Source of the DNA: Pseudanabaena sp. UWO311
GTDB taxonomy: Bacteria > Cyanobacteriota > Cyanobacteriia > Pseudanabaenales > Pseudanabaenaceae
Length of the DNA stretch: 64,000 bases
Assembly (NCBI RefSeq): GCF_006937785.1
Contig: NZ_SJEE01000015.1
Span: 59,234-123,233, forward strand
Direction: 5' to 3'
In this document: positions 17,979-26,712 of the stretch, one piece after another
How positions within the stretch are numbered: the stretch's first letter is position 1
How the letters are laid out: each line of letters begins with the position of its first letter
The notes under the pieces: generated by a model
What the model was told of the DNA's origin: nothing
Databases searched by the model: none
Seen by the model: the letters and a program-made list of their open reading frames with translations, nothing else
Position numbers and translations under genes: made by a program

Positions 17979-19574
17979 TTATAACCAGTTACCGACCAAG
18001 GTAAATGAAGACCAAAAGAAAGGATGCTTCAGATCAACGCCTCTGGTATCAATGAGAAAGGGAATATTCGGGAATCCTTTCACCCCAATAATCTGATTAT
18101 TCTTAATGGTTACTTCTCCACGCAAAAAGGCTAACTGAGCCTCTTGCAGGGCGATCGCTTTACTTGGGGCTGTAGGTAAGCCACGATAAAAACGAATCAT
18201 CAAGGGAGCCGTGCCTGCATCACTGACTGTCCAGAGAGAAGCCAACACGCTCTTTGCGCCAGAATCTACCGCCAAACCTGCCAAGCCCAGATTTTGTCCC
18301 ACGGCAGTTTCACAGGCACTGAGAGTTAAGAGATCGGTTACGAGATTCATTTTCGAGATTTGATTCATTTGTAGGCGATCGCCCCACAATTGAATGAAAG
18401 ATTCCTGTGGTGAATTTTTGACAAATTTGGCATGGGTCGCCAGATGGATAATCCCAAAATTTTGACTACTGATTTGCGAGCGCAGATTATCCTTGGTAAA
18501 GGCACTATTCATAAAGGTTTTGCCAATGAGCACTTGCGAGGATATCGTCTCAACCTCTACTTTAGTAGCTGGCAATGGCGACCAGCCTTCAACTGACTCA
18601 GACAGTCCCATTGCTAAAATTTGCGGAGTCAAGGCGCGATCAGGATGATTTGGTTCCGTTAACTGCCATGATGGAATTGTTGTAACAGCATATTTCTCAA
18701 CGAGATAACGCTTGCCGTCATGAAAGGCTGCTGGCGGTACTACACGCAAATTACCATTCATCACAAATACCAGTGTTTTTACCTGTGCCTTTTCTAACTC
18801 AGGTTCCATCGGGCGCACGACCCAATCATAAAGCTGCTGTGACTGGGGTAAAAAATCATTGGAACTGGTGTCACGTAAATTATTGCGAAAGTCAATGATC
18901 ACGCGATCGACTTCTTCTGTGGTGACATTGTAGGCAACCTTCCGAAAGGGAATGCCGTTGCTTTGATTGGTTTGAGCGATTGGCAGCCCAATTTTTTCTT
19001 GCAAAGACTTTGCGCCAATCCGAGTGCGTGAGAATATTCCCGCAGGTCGGCTGGGCCTAGATGGCGGTACTCCAATTAGTTCTAAACCACCTTTAGAAGT
19101 AGTGACATAAATCAGGGCGGTCGGGCTTCCTGTCAGTTGTGAGATGCGCTGCACCTCTGAGGCATAGCAGTCATCGCTGTCAGGCTTCGGCGATCGCATT
19201 CGTTTGAGTAAATAAGCTTCTAATTCGGCGCTATATCCTTTTTCGAGAGCATTACAAGCTTGAGGTAATTGGTTCTGAGCGGCATATTGCCGCGCTAAGA
19301 GAAAATACAAGCGCCCAATTTGTCCACGGATTTCAGCGATGTCAGGAGATAAATCAACTTGCTGTTGGTCGTTATTGCCAGAACGACTTAAGGAATTGAT
19401 CAGATTTAAAAGTATTAACGGATTAAAGCCACCGCTAGAAGGGGTTCTTGAATGGTTATCAGAATTATCAGGATATTGCGATGGGTAATTAGATTGCGAT
19501 CGCGCAGGTTTGGGCAAACTTAGCGACATCATCGCAAACATTAAGGAAAGAAACCATAACAGAAAATATCGCAT
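17979..19574 (-). CDS. Exported CHAT-domain protease-like protein
   Basis: 531 residues with an N-terminal signal (FLLWFLSLMFAMMSLSLPKPARS) and then a Ser/Asn-rich linker. A short TPR-like helical part (GRLYFLLARQYAAQNQLPQA) precedes the CHAT domain in the C-terminal half. The caspase-type catalytic dyad is present: His in IIHLATHAKF near 379 and Cys in LLTLSACETAVG near 419. The ending SVLASLWTVSD ... MIRFYRGL is typical. CHAT proteins in cyanobacteria are often TPR-linked and are presumed proteases; the target is unknown. It lies 29 bp downstream of the P450 gene and is probably co-transcribed. Confidence 0.88.
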   Translation of the reverse strand: MRYFLLWFLSLMFAMMSLSLPKPARSQSNYPSQYPDNSDNHSRTPSSGGFNPLILLNLINSLSRSGNNDQQQVDLSPDIAEIRGQIGRLYFLLARQYAAQNQLPQACNALEKGYSAELEAYLLKRMRSPKPDSDDCYASEVQRISQLTGSPTALIYVTTSKGGLELIGVPPSRPSRPAGIFSRTRIGAKSLQEKIGLPIAQTNQSNGIPFRKVAYNVTTEEVDRVIIDFRNNLRDTSSNDFLPQSQQLYDWVVRPMEPELEKAQVKTLVFVMNGNLRVVPPAAFHDGKRYLVEKYAVTTIPSWQLTEPNHPDRALTPQILAMGLSESVEGWSPLPATKVEVETISSQVLIGKTFMNSAFTKDNLRSQISSQNFGIIHLATHAKFVKNSPQESFIQLWGDRLQMNQISKMNLVTDLLTLSACETAVGQNLGLAGLAVDSGAKSVLASLWTVSDAGTAPLMIRFYRGLPTAPSKAIALQEAQLAFLRGEVTIKNNQIIGVKGFPNIPFLIDTRGVDLKHPFFWSSFTLVGNWL

Positions 19575-19603
19575 ACGAGTTTGCTCCCAAACTTCCTTAA
19601 GAT

Positions 19604-20962
19604 CTATTTTAAAGTCATTTTGATGCCGCCAGCAGGGGCAAGCGTCACACCTCGGCGTTGTGGCTTAACTGGTTTGCGATCGCTTAACTCCAAATCATAA
19701 TTCAAGAGAATTGTTGCCAAAACGATCTTCATCTCAAATTGGGCTAATGCCTCACCCACACACCGCCGTACACCGCCGCCAAATGGCATAAACTCGTAGG
19801 GAGAAAATTGGCGATCGAGAAACCGCTCAGGCTTGAATTGCTCGGCATCAGGATACAATTCTTCACGATGATGTAAGAGATAGATGCAACCAATCACAAT
19901 TGTATTTGACTCTAGTTTGTACCCCAATAGTTCCACAGGCTCTACTACAACTCTGGGAAAAGTCAGCATCGCCACAGGATGAATCCGCAAAGTTTCATTA
20001 CAAACAGCGGTTAGATATGGCAATCGAAAAATGCTCATCCAATCCGTTGGATCGGTGATGCTCTTTAACTCATGCAATAGTTTCTCTTTGACATCTGGTA
20101 AATGATGAATCCAGTACAAAGCCCAAGACATAGCCGTTGCTGTAGTTTCATGCCCTGCAAATAATAATGTTAGAAGTTCATCGCGCAACTCCAAATCTGT
20201 CATAGGATTACCTTCTTCATCCCTTGCAGTCATTAGCATCGATAGAATGTCAGTACGATTAAGATCGAGATTGGCGCGACGTTCCGCAATTTCCATATAG
20301 ATTAATTGATCAATTCGCTCCCTTTGTCGCACCAAATTGCCCCAAGGACTCCAAGCCCCAAGATCTTTTTGAATGGCTGGGAAGAAGAGAAAGGAAGAAG
20401 ATAAAGGTGAAGTAAATAGCTCACTCATTTTATACATGAGCATCTTGAGCTGTTGACAACGCTCTCCTTCATATAGACCAAATACTGCTTGTAAGATGAT
20501 TTGCAATGAGATATCTTGCATTGCCTCACGGGCAAGAAAGTTGGGATTTGTCATTTTATTTGCGAATAATTTGTCAAATACTTTAGTTGTGATCTCGGTA
20601 ACTAACTGCCCATAATTTTGCATTCGGGAGCCATGAAATGATGGCATGATCAGTTGTCTGCGTTTTCTATGGCGATCGCCATCTAGCATGATGACACCTG
20701 ATCGACCCAATATCGGCTCTAAGATGGCATTTAGCTCACCAGGGGCGCTAAATTGTTTGCGATCGTTTGTCAGTAACTGCTGAATGGCTTGAGGTTCGTT
20801 TACGAATATGATTGAGTTGCCAAAGCCAATAATCTGAGATGTAAAAATATCTGGATGTTTTCGCGCTGCCGTCTCCATATACCCTACTGGATCGGCAACC
20901 CATTGAATTTGTTGCAATAATGAGATGGTCTCGATTTGGTTAATGGCTGTGAGCATATTCAC
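19604..20962 (-). CDS. Cytochrome P450 (CYP110-like)
   Basis: Haem-thiolate monooxygenase of 452 residues. The oxygen-binding helix AGHETTATAMSW is near residue 268, the ExxR motif (NETLRIHP) near 324 and the haem ligand Cys in FMPFGGGVRRCVGEA near 402. The CYP110 family is common in cyanobacteria and oxidises fatty acids and terpenoids; the substrate here cannot be read. No ferredoxin gene is adjacent. There is no membrane anchor. Confidence 0.93.
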   Translation of the reverse strand: MNMLTAINQIETISLLQQIQWVADPVGYMETAARKHPDIFTSQIIGFGNSIIFVNEPQAIQQLLTNDRKQFSAPGELNAILEPILGRSGVIMLDGDRHRKRRQLIMPSFHGSRMQNYGQLVTEITTKVFDKLFANKMTNPNFLAREAMQDISLQIILQAVFGLYEGERCQQLKMLMYKMSELFTSPLSSSFLFFPAIQKDLGAWSPWGNLVRQRERIDQLIYMEIAERRANLDLNRTDILSMLMTARDEEGNPMTDLELRDELLTLLFAGHETTATAMSWALYWIHHLPDVKEKLLHELKSITDPTDWMSIFRLPYLTAVCNETLRIHPVAMLTFPRVVVEPVELLGYKLESNTIVIGCIYLLHHREELYPDAEQFKPERFLDRQFSPYEFMPFGGGVRRCVGEALAQFEMKIVLATILLNYDLELSDRKPVKPQRRGVTLAPAGGIKMTLK

Positions 20963-20998
20963 TCTATTGATTTGAATTTTTCTATTTTATATCAATCA

Positions 20999-21041
20999 TT
21001 AAAGGAGAGTTGCAGCGCTTTGCGCCACAACTCTCCTTTAG
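20999..21041. repeat. Hairpin upstream of P450 gene
   Basis: Arms TAAAGGAGAGTTGCAGCGC and GCGCCACAACTCTCCTTTA with a TTT loop and two mismatches. Confidence 0.75.
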
Positions 21042-21060
21042 GTAATGAACTAAGTAGCTA

Positions 21061-21146
21061 GCCTTACGCAGATAAAATTCCTGCGATCGCCAAGGTGTGG
21101 GGCTGGCACGGGGGCGCAGCCCCTACACATAGGTGCGTTACGCGCT
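21061..21146. repeat. Family C repeat, fragment
   Basis: CTTACGCAGATAAAATTCCT and GGCTGGCACGGGGGCGCAGC match the left half of the 32221 and 36625 elements. Confidence 0.6.
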
Positions 21147-21162
21147 CTCTAGCGCACCCTAC

Positions 21163-21217
21163 ATGAATCCCCAAAAAAAAGTGCCCGCATAGCGGGCACT
21201 TTTTTTTGGGGATTCAT
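21163..21217 (-). terminator. Terminator after general-stress gene
   Basis: 26-bp perfect arms including GTGCCCGC/GCGGGCAC and an A8/T8 block, loop ATA. It ends six bases from the minus-strand stop codon. Confidence 0.9.
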
Positions 21218-21222
21218 GGGAC

Positions 21223-21723
21223 TTAATAAACGGAAATAACTCTATGTCCAATATTTTCCAGAAGATATTGAGCCTGACTCGCGGAATGATTGGTAACAAT
21301 TGCTGCCACTAAAAACTTGCCCATTTTGACTGCATATTCAAATTGCAAAACATCATGAATATCAATTCCTAAACCTGATAAAACTGCTAGTAAACTATCA
21401 TCAGCAGCGATATATTCCCAGTTTATTGAATTTTCGTGTTCTTGATAATTCTTCGTGATGACGACAATCTGAGAGGAGCATAAGCCTTGACGTTGCAGTT
21501 CTGATATGGCTTTTCTAGCTTCTATCCTAGAGGAAAATGTATCTATCACAGTAAATATATTTTCTGATTGAGATGAGGGATTGCCATTTTCTGCATACAT
21601 CTCTGGCGCGATCGCACTGGTGTCTAGCCATCTTGTACTAGTTCCTGTGTGGACATCCTCCATTCCCAGATTACTCGTATGATCAGAATTAATAGTTTTG
21701 TACTGAGTTCGCATCATCATCAA
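21223..21723 (-). CDS. General stress protein (GSP17M/YflT-like domain), paralogue 1
   Basis: 166 residues. After an N-terminal unstructured part, residues about 55-165 form the GSP17M-like domain: FTVIDTFSSRIEARKAISEL, SSQIVVITKNYQ, and a C-terminal LVAAIVTNHSASQAQYLLEN. In Bacillus this domain occurs in sigma-B-controlled general stress proteins of unknown biochemistry. The neighbour at 21859 is a clear paralogue with the same phrase order (SINWEYIAADDSLLAVL versus SINWKTITAEGGLAKVL), so they arose by tandem duplication. A long palindrome separates them, suggesting separate transcripts. Confidence 0.8.
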   Translation of the reverse strand: MMMMRTQYKTINSDHTSNLGMEDVHTGTSTRWLDTSAIAPEMYAENGNPSSQSENIFTVIDTFSSRIEARKAISELQRQGLCSSQIVVITKNYQEHENSINWEYIAADDSLLAVLSGLGIDIHDVLQFEYAVKMGKFLVAAIVTNHSASQAQYLLENIGHRVISVY

Positions 21724-21773
21724 TTCTCTCCTTAAAATATCTGGAATTGAAATATAGAAATCCTAATTTATGT

Positions 21774-21835
21774 ACAATCCCAAATAATTTGAGAGAGTGC
21801 CCATTGGGGCACTCTCTCAAATTATTTGGGATTGT
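21774..21835. terminator. Perfect palindrome between general-stress paralogues
   Basis: 29-bp perfect arms (21774-21802, 21807-21835). It could terminate the 21859 gene on the minus strand. Confidence 0.8.
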
Positions 21836-21858
21836 ATCGGCGCATAGCGCTGCCTTGT

Positions 21859-22335
21859 CTATTGCATGGTATGTCCAGCTTTTTCTAGGACATGCTGCAC
21901 TTGAGTAGCTTCGCGATCGTTGCCAATCTCAATCACCAAGAACTTCCCATTGTCAACGGCTTCTACGAATTTTGAAATTGACTGCTTGCTAATTCCTAAT
22001 TTGGTTAAAACCTTAGCCAATCCACCTTCCGCAGTAATGGTTTTCCAATTTATTGAGCTTTTAGGGTCTTGATAGGTTTTAGCTACGATCGACATATTCG
22101 TAACTCGCAGACCTTTTTGCTCCATTGACAACATAGCGCTTTTAGCTTCTTCTTCGGCATCAAAGATATCAACTACAGTGACTCTATTGATTAATTCGGA
22201 TAGAGAGTTGCCATCTTCTTCATACATTTCTGGCTCGATCGCATAGTTATTGAGTAAGCCTTCAGTATCGACTGTGTGACCATGCGCCTGATTAATTTCG
22301 TCAGGCATAGTTTTTTGCTCAGTTGATATAGTCAT
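21859..22335 (-). CDS. General stress protein (GSP17M/YflT-like domain), paralogue 2
   Basis: 158 residues and a tandem paralogue of the 21223 gene. It has the N-terminal phrase NYAIEPEMYEEDGNS (the sister has SAIAPEMYAENGNPS), then VTVVDIFDAEEEAKSAMLSM and the aliphatic C-terminus (KFLVIEIGNDREATQVQHVL). There is no signal peptide, so it is probably cytosolic. The upstream 100 bp contains two copies of TCAATGATTGA-like sequence, related to the stress-box motif of this window. Function unknown. Confidence 0.8.
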   Translation of the reverse strand: MTISTEQKTMPDEINQAHGHTVDTEGLLNNYAIEPEMYEEDGNSLSELINRVTVVDIFDAEEEAKSAMLSMEQKGLRVTNMSIVAKTYQDPKSSINWKTITAEGGLAKVLTKLGISKQSISKFVEAVDNGKFLVIEIGNDREATQVQHVLEKAGHTMQ

Positions 22336-22374
22336 AGAGTTTCTCCTAAAGGTTTCTATAACTACCTTGTCAGA

Positions 22375-22420
22375 TCAATGATTGATTTGATATGTGAGAT
22401 CAGGTCAATCATTGACTTCA
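22375..22420 (-). promoter_or_regulatory. Possible divergent stress-box pair
   Basis: On the minus strand, GTCAATGATTGACC and TCAAATCAATCATTGA occur in tandem about 40-85 bp before the start codon. They resemble the TCAATCAAYTCATTCA motif only loosely. Confidence 0.35.
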
Positions 22421-22433
22421 TTACAAAACTTAA

Positions 22434-22525
22434 GGGACTTACGCAAAAAGCATTTCATGGTAGGGGCGATTCATGAATCGCCCCTACCATGAAATGCTTT
22501 TTGCAAGAGGTTTTGCGTAAGTCCC
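22434..22525. mobile_element. MITE with GGGACTTACGCAAAA ends
   Basis: 92 bp with perfect terminal inverted repeats GGGACTTACGCAAAA / TTTTGCGTAAGTCCC. Inside is a long palindrome centred on TCATGA (GGGGCGATTCATGAATCGCCCC). No coding capacity. Ends of this kind are widespread in cyanobacterial transposable elements; the parent element is not in the window. Confidence 0.85.
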
Positions 22526-22575
22526 AACATCTAAAAGTAAATAAGAGGGATGTACACAGAGTACATCTCTCTTAT

Positions 22576-24906
22576 TTACTTCCATTCGCGAATTTCTAGC
22601 TCTTTTTGTGGTAGCAATAAACTTGCTTCTATTTCTTCACGAATGCCTGTAGTGACTTCGCAATTACTATTGAGGCAATCGAGTAGCAGCTGATTAGCAT
22701 TGTAATAGCTTTGTAATACCATCTGCTGATTAGGATCAAAGTTCCATTGATTACCAATGTCGCGATGGGTAGCGATCGACTCACGCAACTGGTTTACCCA
22801 AGTTGCATAGTTGTTTTTACACCATTTCTCAAAACTGCTTTTACTATGATCGCCATTTGGTAATTTATCACTAAGTTGTTGCAGCGATTTATGGAACCCT
22901 AAATCTACTACCATCCCTAAAATATTGCTCAGAGAATCGCTACAGGCATATACACAGGCAAAATCCTTACTCTTATTTAATACACATTCTTGCAATAAGT
23001 CATCTAAAGCAACATCTAATAAGACACCTTTGTCTAAGGTACAGGCTAGAGCGAAATCAGGAACAAGATGCGGTGTACGAGATAAAGCCAGGTAAAAGGC
23101 GCGTTCTGTAGCAGGTTTAGATTCAGGGGGATTGTTTTCTGCTTTTTGGTTTGCCCATGTTAAAAACTCTTGTAGATAAGGATCTTCAGAGACAAGGGCA
23201 TCAATTTCTTGCTTCATTAATTCCACTAATCCATCGGCACTACGGAGCATACTTGCTGTCAGCAAAAAGATTTCTCGCCAATAGGGATCGGTAATATGGG
23301 TTACTAGTCCCTGCAAAGAGTCCCCTAATGATTGGAGATTATGACTAGCGACGATCTTTCGCGCTGTGAAATATTCTTGTAATGCCAAATAGGAGAACGA
23401 GAAGATACCCCTTGCTCGTTCGGCTAGCAGACCATTTTGAGACTCGATCGCCCGAAGTATTGATGCACTTGCCTGTTGAATCTCTTCAGGATCGGTACTT
23501 GCGTCAGGGAGATTTTGCACATAGTCACTAATATGTTGCTCAATCACACCTTCTTCAAAAAAGTATTGACCTTTCTCAAAGGTGGCTGAGGCAATCTGAC
23601 TCAATAGTTTTAGCTTCTGCGGCAGTAAAAATCCTTGATATACTTGATCCCGTTCAATGCCTCTTGCTTCATCCCATTTTCCTAATAGCAGATCCATACC
23701 TTGCTTATAAAATTCCGCTTGCTTCAGAGGAAACTTATCTTGACGTTGAAATATGGAACAGGCTAAATGCAAAAATAACGGCGTGGTAACCAGTCGGCGA
23801 AATCGCCAATTTTCTGGCAACTCCAAATTCTTCATGAATTCTGATGCACTCACCAGCCCTTTTGATTCATTAGTTCTGCTAAATTCGACAAACCATTTCT
23901 TGGCAAAAGCAACGATTTGGGTTTCGGTAAAGGGAGAAATCTCTACATCAGTGAATCCATTGAGTGATAGCCTCTGAGCCGCCGTGCGACAAGCTACAAC
24001 AAACTGATTGCGATGGTATTTGTCGCAAAATCGACGAACCTCATTCAAAATAATATGTTCATCTTCATGGCAAACTTCATCCATGCCATCAATTAAGAGC
24101 AAAACTCTGCCACTTTGCAGGAGTTTCTTAATGATTGTTGGTTGGGAGATATCTGAGGTGAGAAACTCTTGATGGATATATTCTAATAAATCTGCATGAT
24201 GACTATCTTGACAGCTTTCGGCAAAATCCCGCAATACGATAAAGATAGGGATTTTATCTGAACCAAACTGATTGCTGTTGCATTGCATTGCTAAATGTTT
24301 GAGAAATGTAGACTTGCCAGAACCAGGGCGACCTAGTACTCGCAGTTTGCTAAATTTTTCTACTGCTTGCATACCAGAAATTTGGCTTTCTGAGATTTCA
24401 CCTAATCCGAATCGATCAATATCTTCGGGCTTGAGGCTATTGATTTCAGAGGCTTCTAACCATTGCTGACTGGAGATTTGCTCTAAAATATTTACGTCAA
24501 TATAGATATGATCGATGGAAACAGGACGATTAATATCTAATAGTTGTAAGATGCCGCATTGATGGTTAATCTTATCCATTCGTTGCGATCGCACCATTTG
24601 CACTAAGGCATCTATTCCTATTGACGCGATGTCATTTCCATCAATATTTTCACCGCTTTTAGTGAGATCGGTATAATCCAATGGAGGATTGAGAGCGATA
24701 TCTCGCCAGTCCAGATCTAGTCTCGTGCAAAGCTCAAAAAATGTATAACGTTCAATCGCTTGTCCCGCAAAAAAACGCCAAATTGGTTGTCTCGTTTTAA
24801 TTCCTACTTCGTTAGCTAGATACTCCTGAGTCCATCCTTTAGCAATAAATTGCTGTTTAGCTTTTTTGGCTCCAGATGGCGACGTTTGTAGTGATCGCTT
24901 TGCCAT
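22576..24906 (-). CDS. HTH-NACHT P-loop NTPase (STAND family)
   Basis: 776 residues. The N-terminus (GWTQEYLANEVGIKTRQPIW) is a helix-turn-helix-like module, followed by a linker. The NACHT core has Walker A VLGRPGSGKSTFLKHLA near residue 190 and Walker B RVLLLIDGMDEVCHEDE near 266, with a winged-helix region around FSYLALQEYFTARKIV. The remaining C-terminal third is helical and is likely the sensor. STAND NTPases oligomerise on sensing a trigger. Bacterial NACHT proteins are an established antiphage class; a defence role here is inference. No effector enzyme domain (nuclease, TIR) is visible, so HTH-DNA contact may be the output. Confidence 0.85.
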   Translation of the reverse strand: MAKRSLQTSPSGAKKAKQQFIAKGWTQEYLANEVGIKTRQPIWRFFAGQAIERYTFFELCTRLDLDWRDIALNPPLDYTDLTKSGENIDGNDIASIGIDALVQMVRSQRMDKINHQCGILQLLDINRPVSIDHIYIDVNILEQISSQQWLEASEINSLKPEDIDRFGLGEISESQISGMQAVEKFSKLRVLGRPGSGKSTFLKHLAMQCNSNQFGSDKIPIFIVLRDFAESCQDSHHADLLEYIHQEFLTSDISQPTIIKKLLQSGRVLLLIDGMDEVCHEDEHIILNEVRRFCDKYHRNQFVVACRTAAQRLSLNGFTDVEISPFTETQIVAFAKKWFVEFSRTNESKGLVSASEFMKNLELPENWRFRRLVTTPLFLHLACSIFQRQDKFPLKQAEFYKQGMDLLLGKWDEARGIERDQVYQGFLLPQKLKLLSQIASATFEKGQYFFEEGVIEQHISDYVQNLPDASTDPEEIQQASASILRAIESQNGLLAERARGIFSFSYLALQEYFTARKIVASHNLQSLGDSLQGLVTHITDPYWREIFLLTASMLRSADGLVELMKQEIDALVSEDPYLQEFLTWANQKAENNPPESKPATERAFYLALSRTPHLVPDFALACTLDKGVLLDVALDDLLQECVLNKSKDFACVYACSDSLSNILGMVVDLGFHKSLQQLSDKLPNGDHSKSSFEKWCKNNYATWVNQLRESIATHRDIGNQWNFDPNQQMVLQSYYNANQLLLDCLNSNCEVTTGIREEIEASLLLPQKELEIREWK

Positions 24907-25335
24907 AGGTCGATAAGCTCCAATACTTTTTAATGCTTACGTTATACAAATTGCAATTAAAAAATCAGATACACGATTTAGATGTATATAGAACTTAATC
25001 ACATCCAAACAATACTTCTACAAAACACGAATAGGTATTTAGTTAACTATCTATAAATGTTTCGCATGGGTAGGAGCGATGTGCCAATTACAGCTGTAAT
25101 TGTTTGATAGTAAACATTTCCAATAAAAAAACTCATCAATTCCTCATTTTTATGGGGGATGAAATCTTAATTAAATATAAATAGCGTTGCGATCGCGCCC
25201 ATCTTAGTCCGCTTTAACGAGATATTAGTGTTTTTTTTCTATAATCTTTGGTTTTTTTGAGGTCTTAGAACCCATTTAAGAATTGTAGTTTTTGCCTCCC
25301 TAGCCCCCAATTCTGAGGGGAACCATATTTAAGCC
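24907..25335. other. Gene-free stretch upstream of NACHT gene
   Basis: About 430 bp of AT-rich sequence with one HIP1-like site. A short piece near 25305 (TAGCCCCCAATTCTGAGGGG) recalls the family D repeat. No ORF of note. It must include the NACHT promoter, which I cannot place. Confidence 0.5.
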
Positions 25336-25425
25336 AAAACCCAAGAAGCGTGTTGCAGCGCTTCTTGGGTTTTATGTCCAAAGTAAAACTTGCTTTGCTA
25401 TATAACAATGGGCTTAAGCCCATTG
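25336..25425 (-). terminator. Two hairpins downstream of hemerythrin gene
   Basis: AAAACCCAAGAAGCG/CGCTTCTTGGGTTTT, and the perfect 20-bp palindrome CAATGGGCTTAAGCCCATTG (25406-25425). Confidence 0.7.
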
Positions 25426-25481
25426 GCTTTCTCACATCTCATTTAGGATTGCTATATGGTTTGATGTAAGAACTCGAAAAT

Positions 25482-26519
25482 TTAGTGAGAAGCAGAAGCG
25501 AGTCGATGATCTTGAATCTTGCTCTTGGCAGTCTTGAAATCAGTCGCGAGTTGCTTCTGTTGTTCGTCGCCAAAGCTACCATTAATGCGAGGGAACATTT
25601 CATCCTCTTCTTCTTTAATATGAGCATTGACATCCAATGCCAAAAGCTCCACCGCAGCTTTAAAAGCCACCGTATCAGCGCAGTTCATGGCTTTGATCTG
25701 TTCAAGCTTTTGCTTCATATCTGCTTGTTTTTCATACAGATGCTGAATGCCGTTGTAGTAAGGACGCACAACTGGATAGATAACTTCCTCCTCGGCGGCA
25801 GAGTGAGCGCTCAAGTCTTGGTAGACCTGCCCAAAGTACTCTTCTAGCTTTTGAGGATCGTCAGTGGCTTTAATCTGAGAAAGCAGAGCAAAGACCTTAG
25901 TATGATCGAGTCGAATCAAATCACAAATAGCGATCTCATGATCGCTGCCATTGATGAGACTGCCTGCAAGACCACTTAGCGCGGCGATGGTGTCTTGCAC
26001 CCTTGACCACAGTCCACTGTCAGAAGGCTTACCAGTTAGTTCCATCGTACTCAGAGATTCCATGATCCCTTTGAGTTGCTCTTCATGTCCACGATTTTCA
26101 AAGTTGACCGCATTCAGGGGAGCGATCGCTACAGCAATGTCTGCACCAACGACTTGACCAGCCTTATGAACGAGGACTCCTGCCATTGCTTGAGTGTGTT
26201 TGAGAAGCTCATGCTTAGCCACTTTATCAAACAAAGTGAGATCTGGATTTTCCATCATCGATTCGACTTCTTCAATCGCTTTCTGGACACTAGGCTTAGC
26301 TTCAGCCTTAATTCCATACTGAACGATCACTGTGTCGATGATACCCAAGTTTTTCTGGTCATCTCTGAGAAATCCTTCTAAACGATTAGTGATTTCGCGA
26401 TCAGGACAGGCGGCGATCAAGCTCTTTTCATTAGCAATCAGTAGGTTTTGAGTAGCTTTCATGTCTGCCAATTTGACTGCGATCGCAGTACGTTTATTGT
26501 CTTCGAGTGTTACTGACAT
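25482..26519 (-). CDS. Hemerythrin HHE-domain protein
   Basis: 345 residues. The C-terminal half is a hemerythrin-type helical bundle with the metal-ligand pattern: His in RLDHTKVFALL, HSAAEEEVIYPVV, and HIKEEEDEMFPRI. The N-terminal half (about 1-150) is a second, ligand-poor helical repeat (ATQNLLIANEKSLIAACPDR ... AKHELLKHTQ). Such proteins bind a di-iron centre and sense or store oxygen, NO or iron. A stress-box motif lies 78 bp upstream of the start, which places it in the putative regulon. Confidence 0.85.
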   Translation of the reverse strand: MSVTLEDNKRTAIAVKLADMKATQNLLIANEKSLIAACPDREITNRLEGFLRDDQKNLGIIDTVIVQYGIKAEAKPSVQKAIEEVESMMENPDLTLFDKVAKHELLKHTQAMAGVLVHKAGQVVGADIAVAIAPLNAVNFENRGHEEQLKGIMESLSTMELTGKPSDSGLWSRVQDTIAALSGLAGSLINGSDHEIAICDLIRLDHTKVFALLSQIKATDDPQKLEEYFGQVYQDLSAHSAAEEEVIYPVVRPYYNGIQHLYEKQADMKQKLEQIKAMNCADTVAFKAAVELLALDVNAHIKEEEDEMFPRINGSFGDEQQKQLATDFKTAKSKIQDHRLASASH

Positions 26520-26596
26520 TTAGATTGCTCCTTTGTGTAGTCAAGAGATATTTACTTCTCTTTTACAAAATCATGGCATTGGACTGTCTAACTACT

Positions 26597-26612
26597 TGAG
26601 TGACTTGATTAA
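26597..26612 (-). promoter_or_regulatory. Stress box upstream of hemerythrin gene
   Basis: On the minus strand TTAATCAAGTCACTCA, 78 bp before the ATG. It is followed at 10-15 bp by GACAGTCCAATGCC, which recalls the GTCAC block seen downstream of other boxes. Confidence 0.55.
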
Positions 26613-26629
26613 CTTGCTCTACTACGAAA

Positions 26630-26665
26630 CAAAGTGTAATAGAACATGAGTTCTATTACACTTTG
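26630..26665. repeat. Perfect hairpin
   Basis: 16-bp perfect arms (CAAAGTGTAATAGAAC / complement) around ATGA. It lies between the glycine-zipper gene end and the hemerythrin promoter. Confidence 0.8.
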
Positions 26666-26712
26666 TTAAAACCCAAAAAAATAAGCCGCTCGCTATGCGG
26701 GCAGCTCAGTTT

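Noticed and set aside
25951..26381. Overlapping frames antisense to the hemerythrin gene
   Set aside because: Shadow frames of a supported gene with no ribosome sites.
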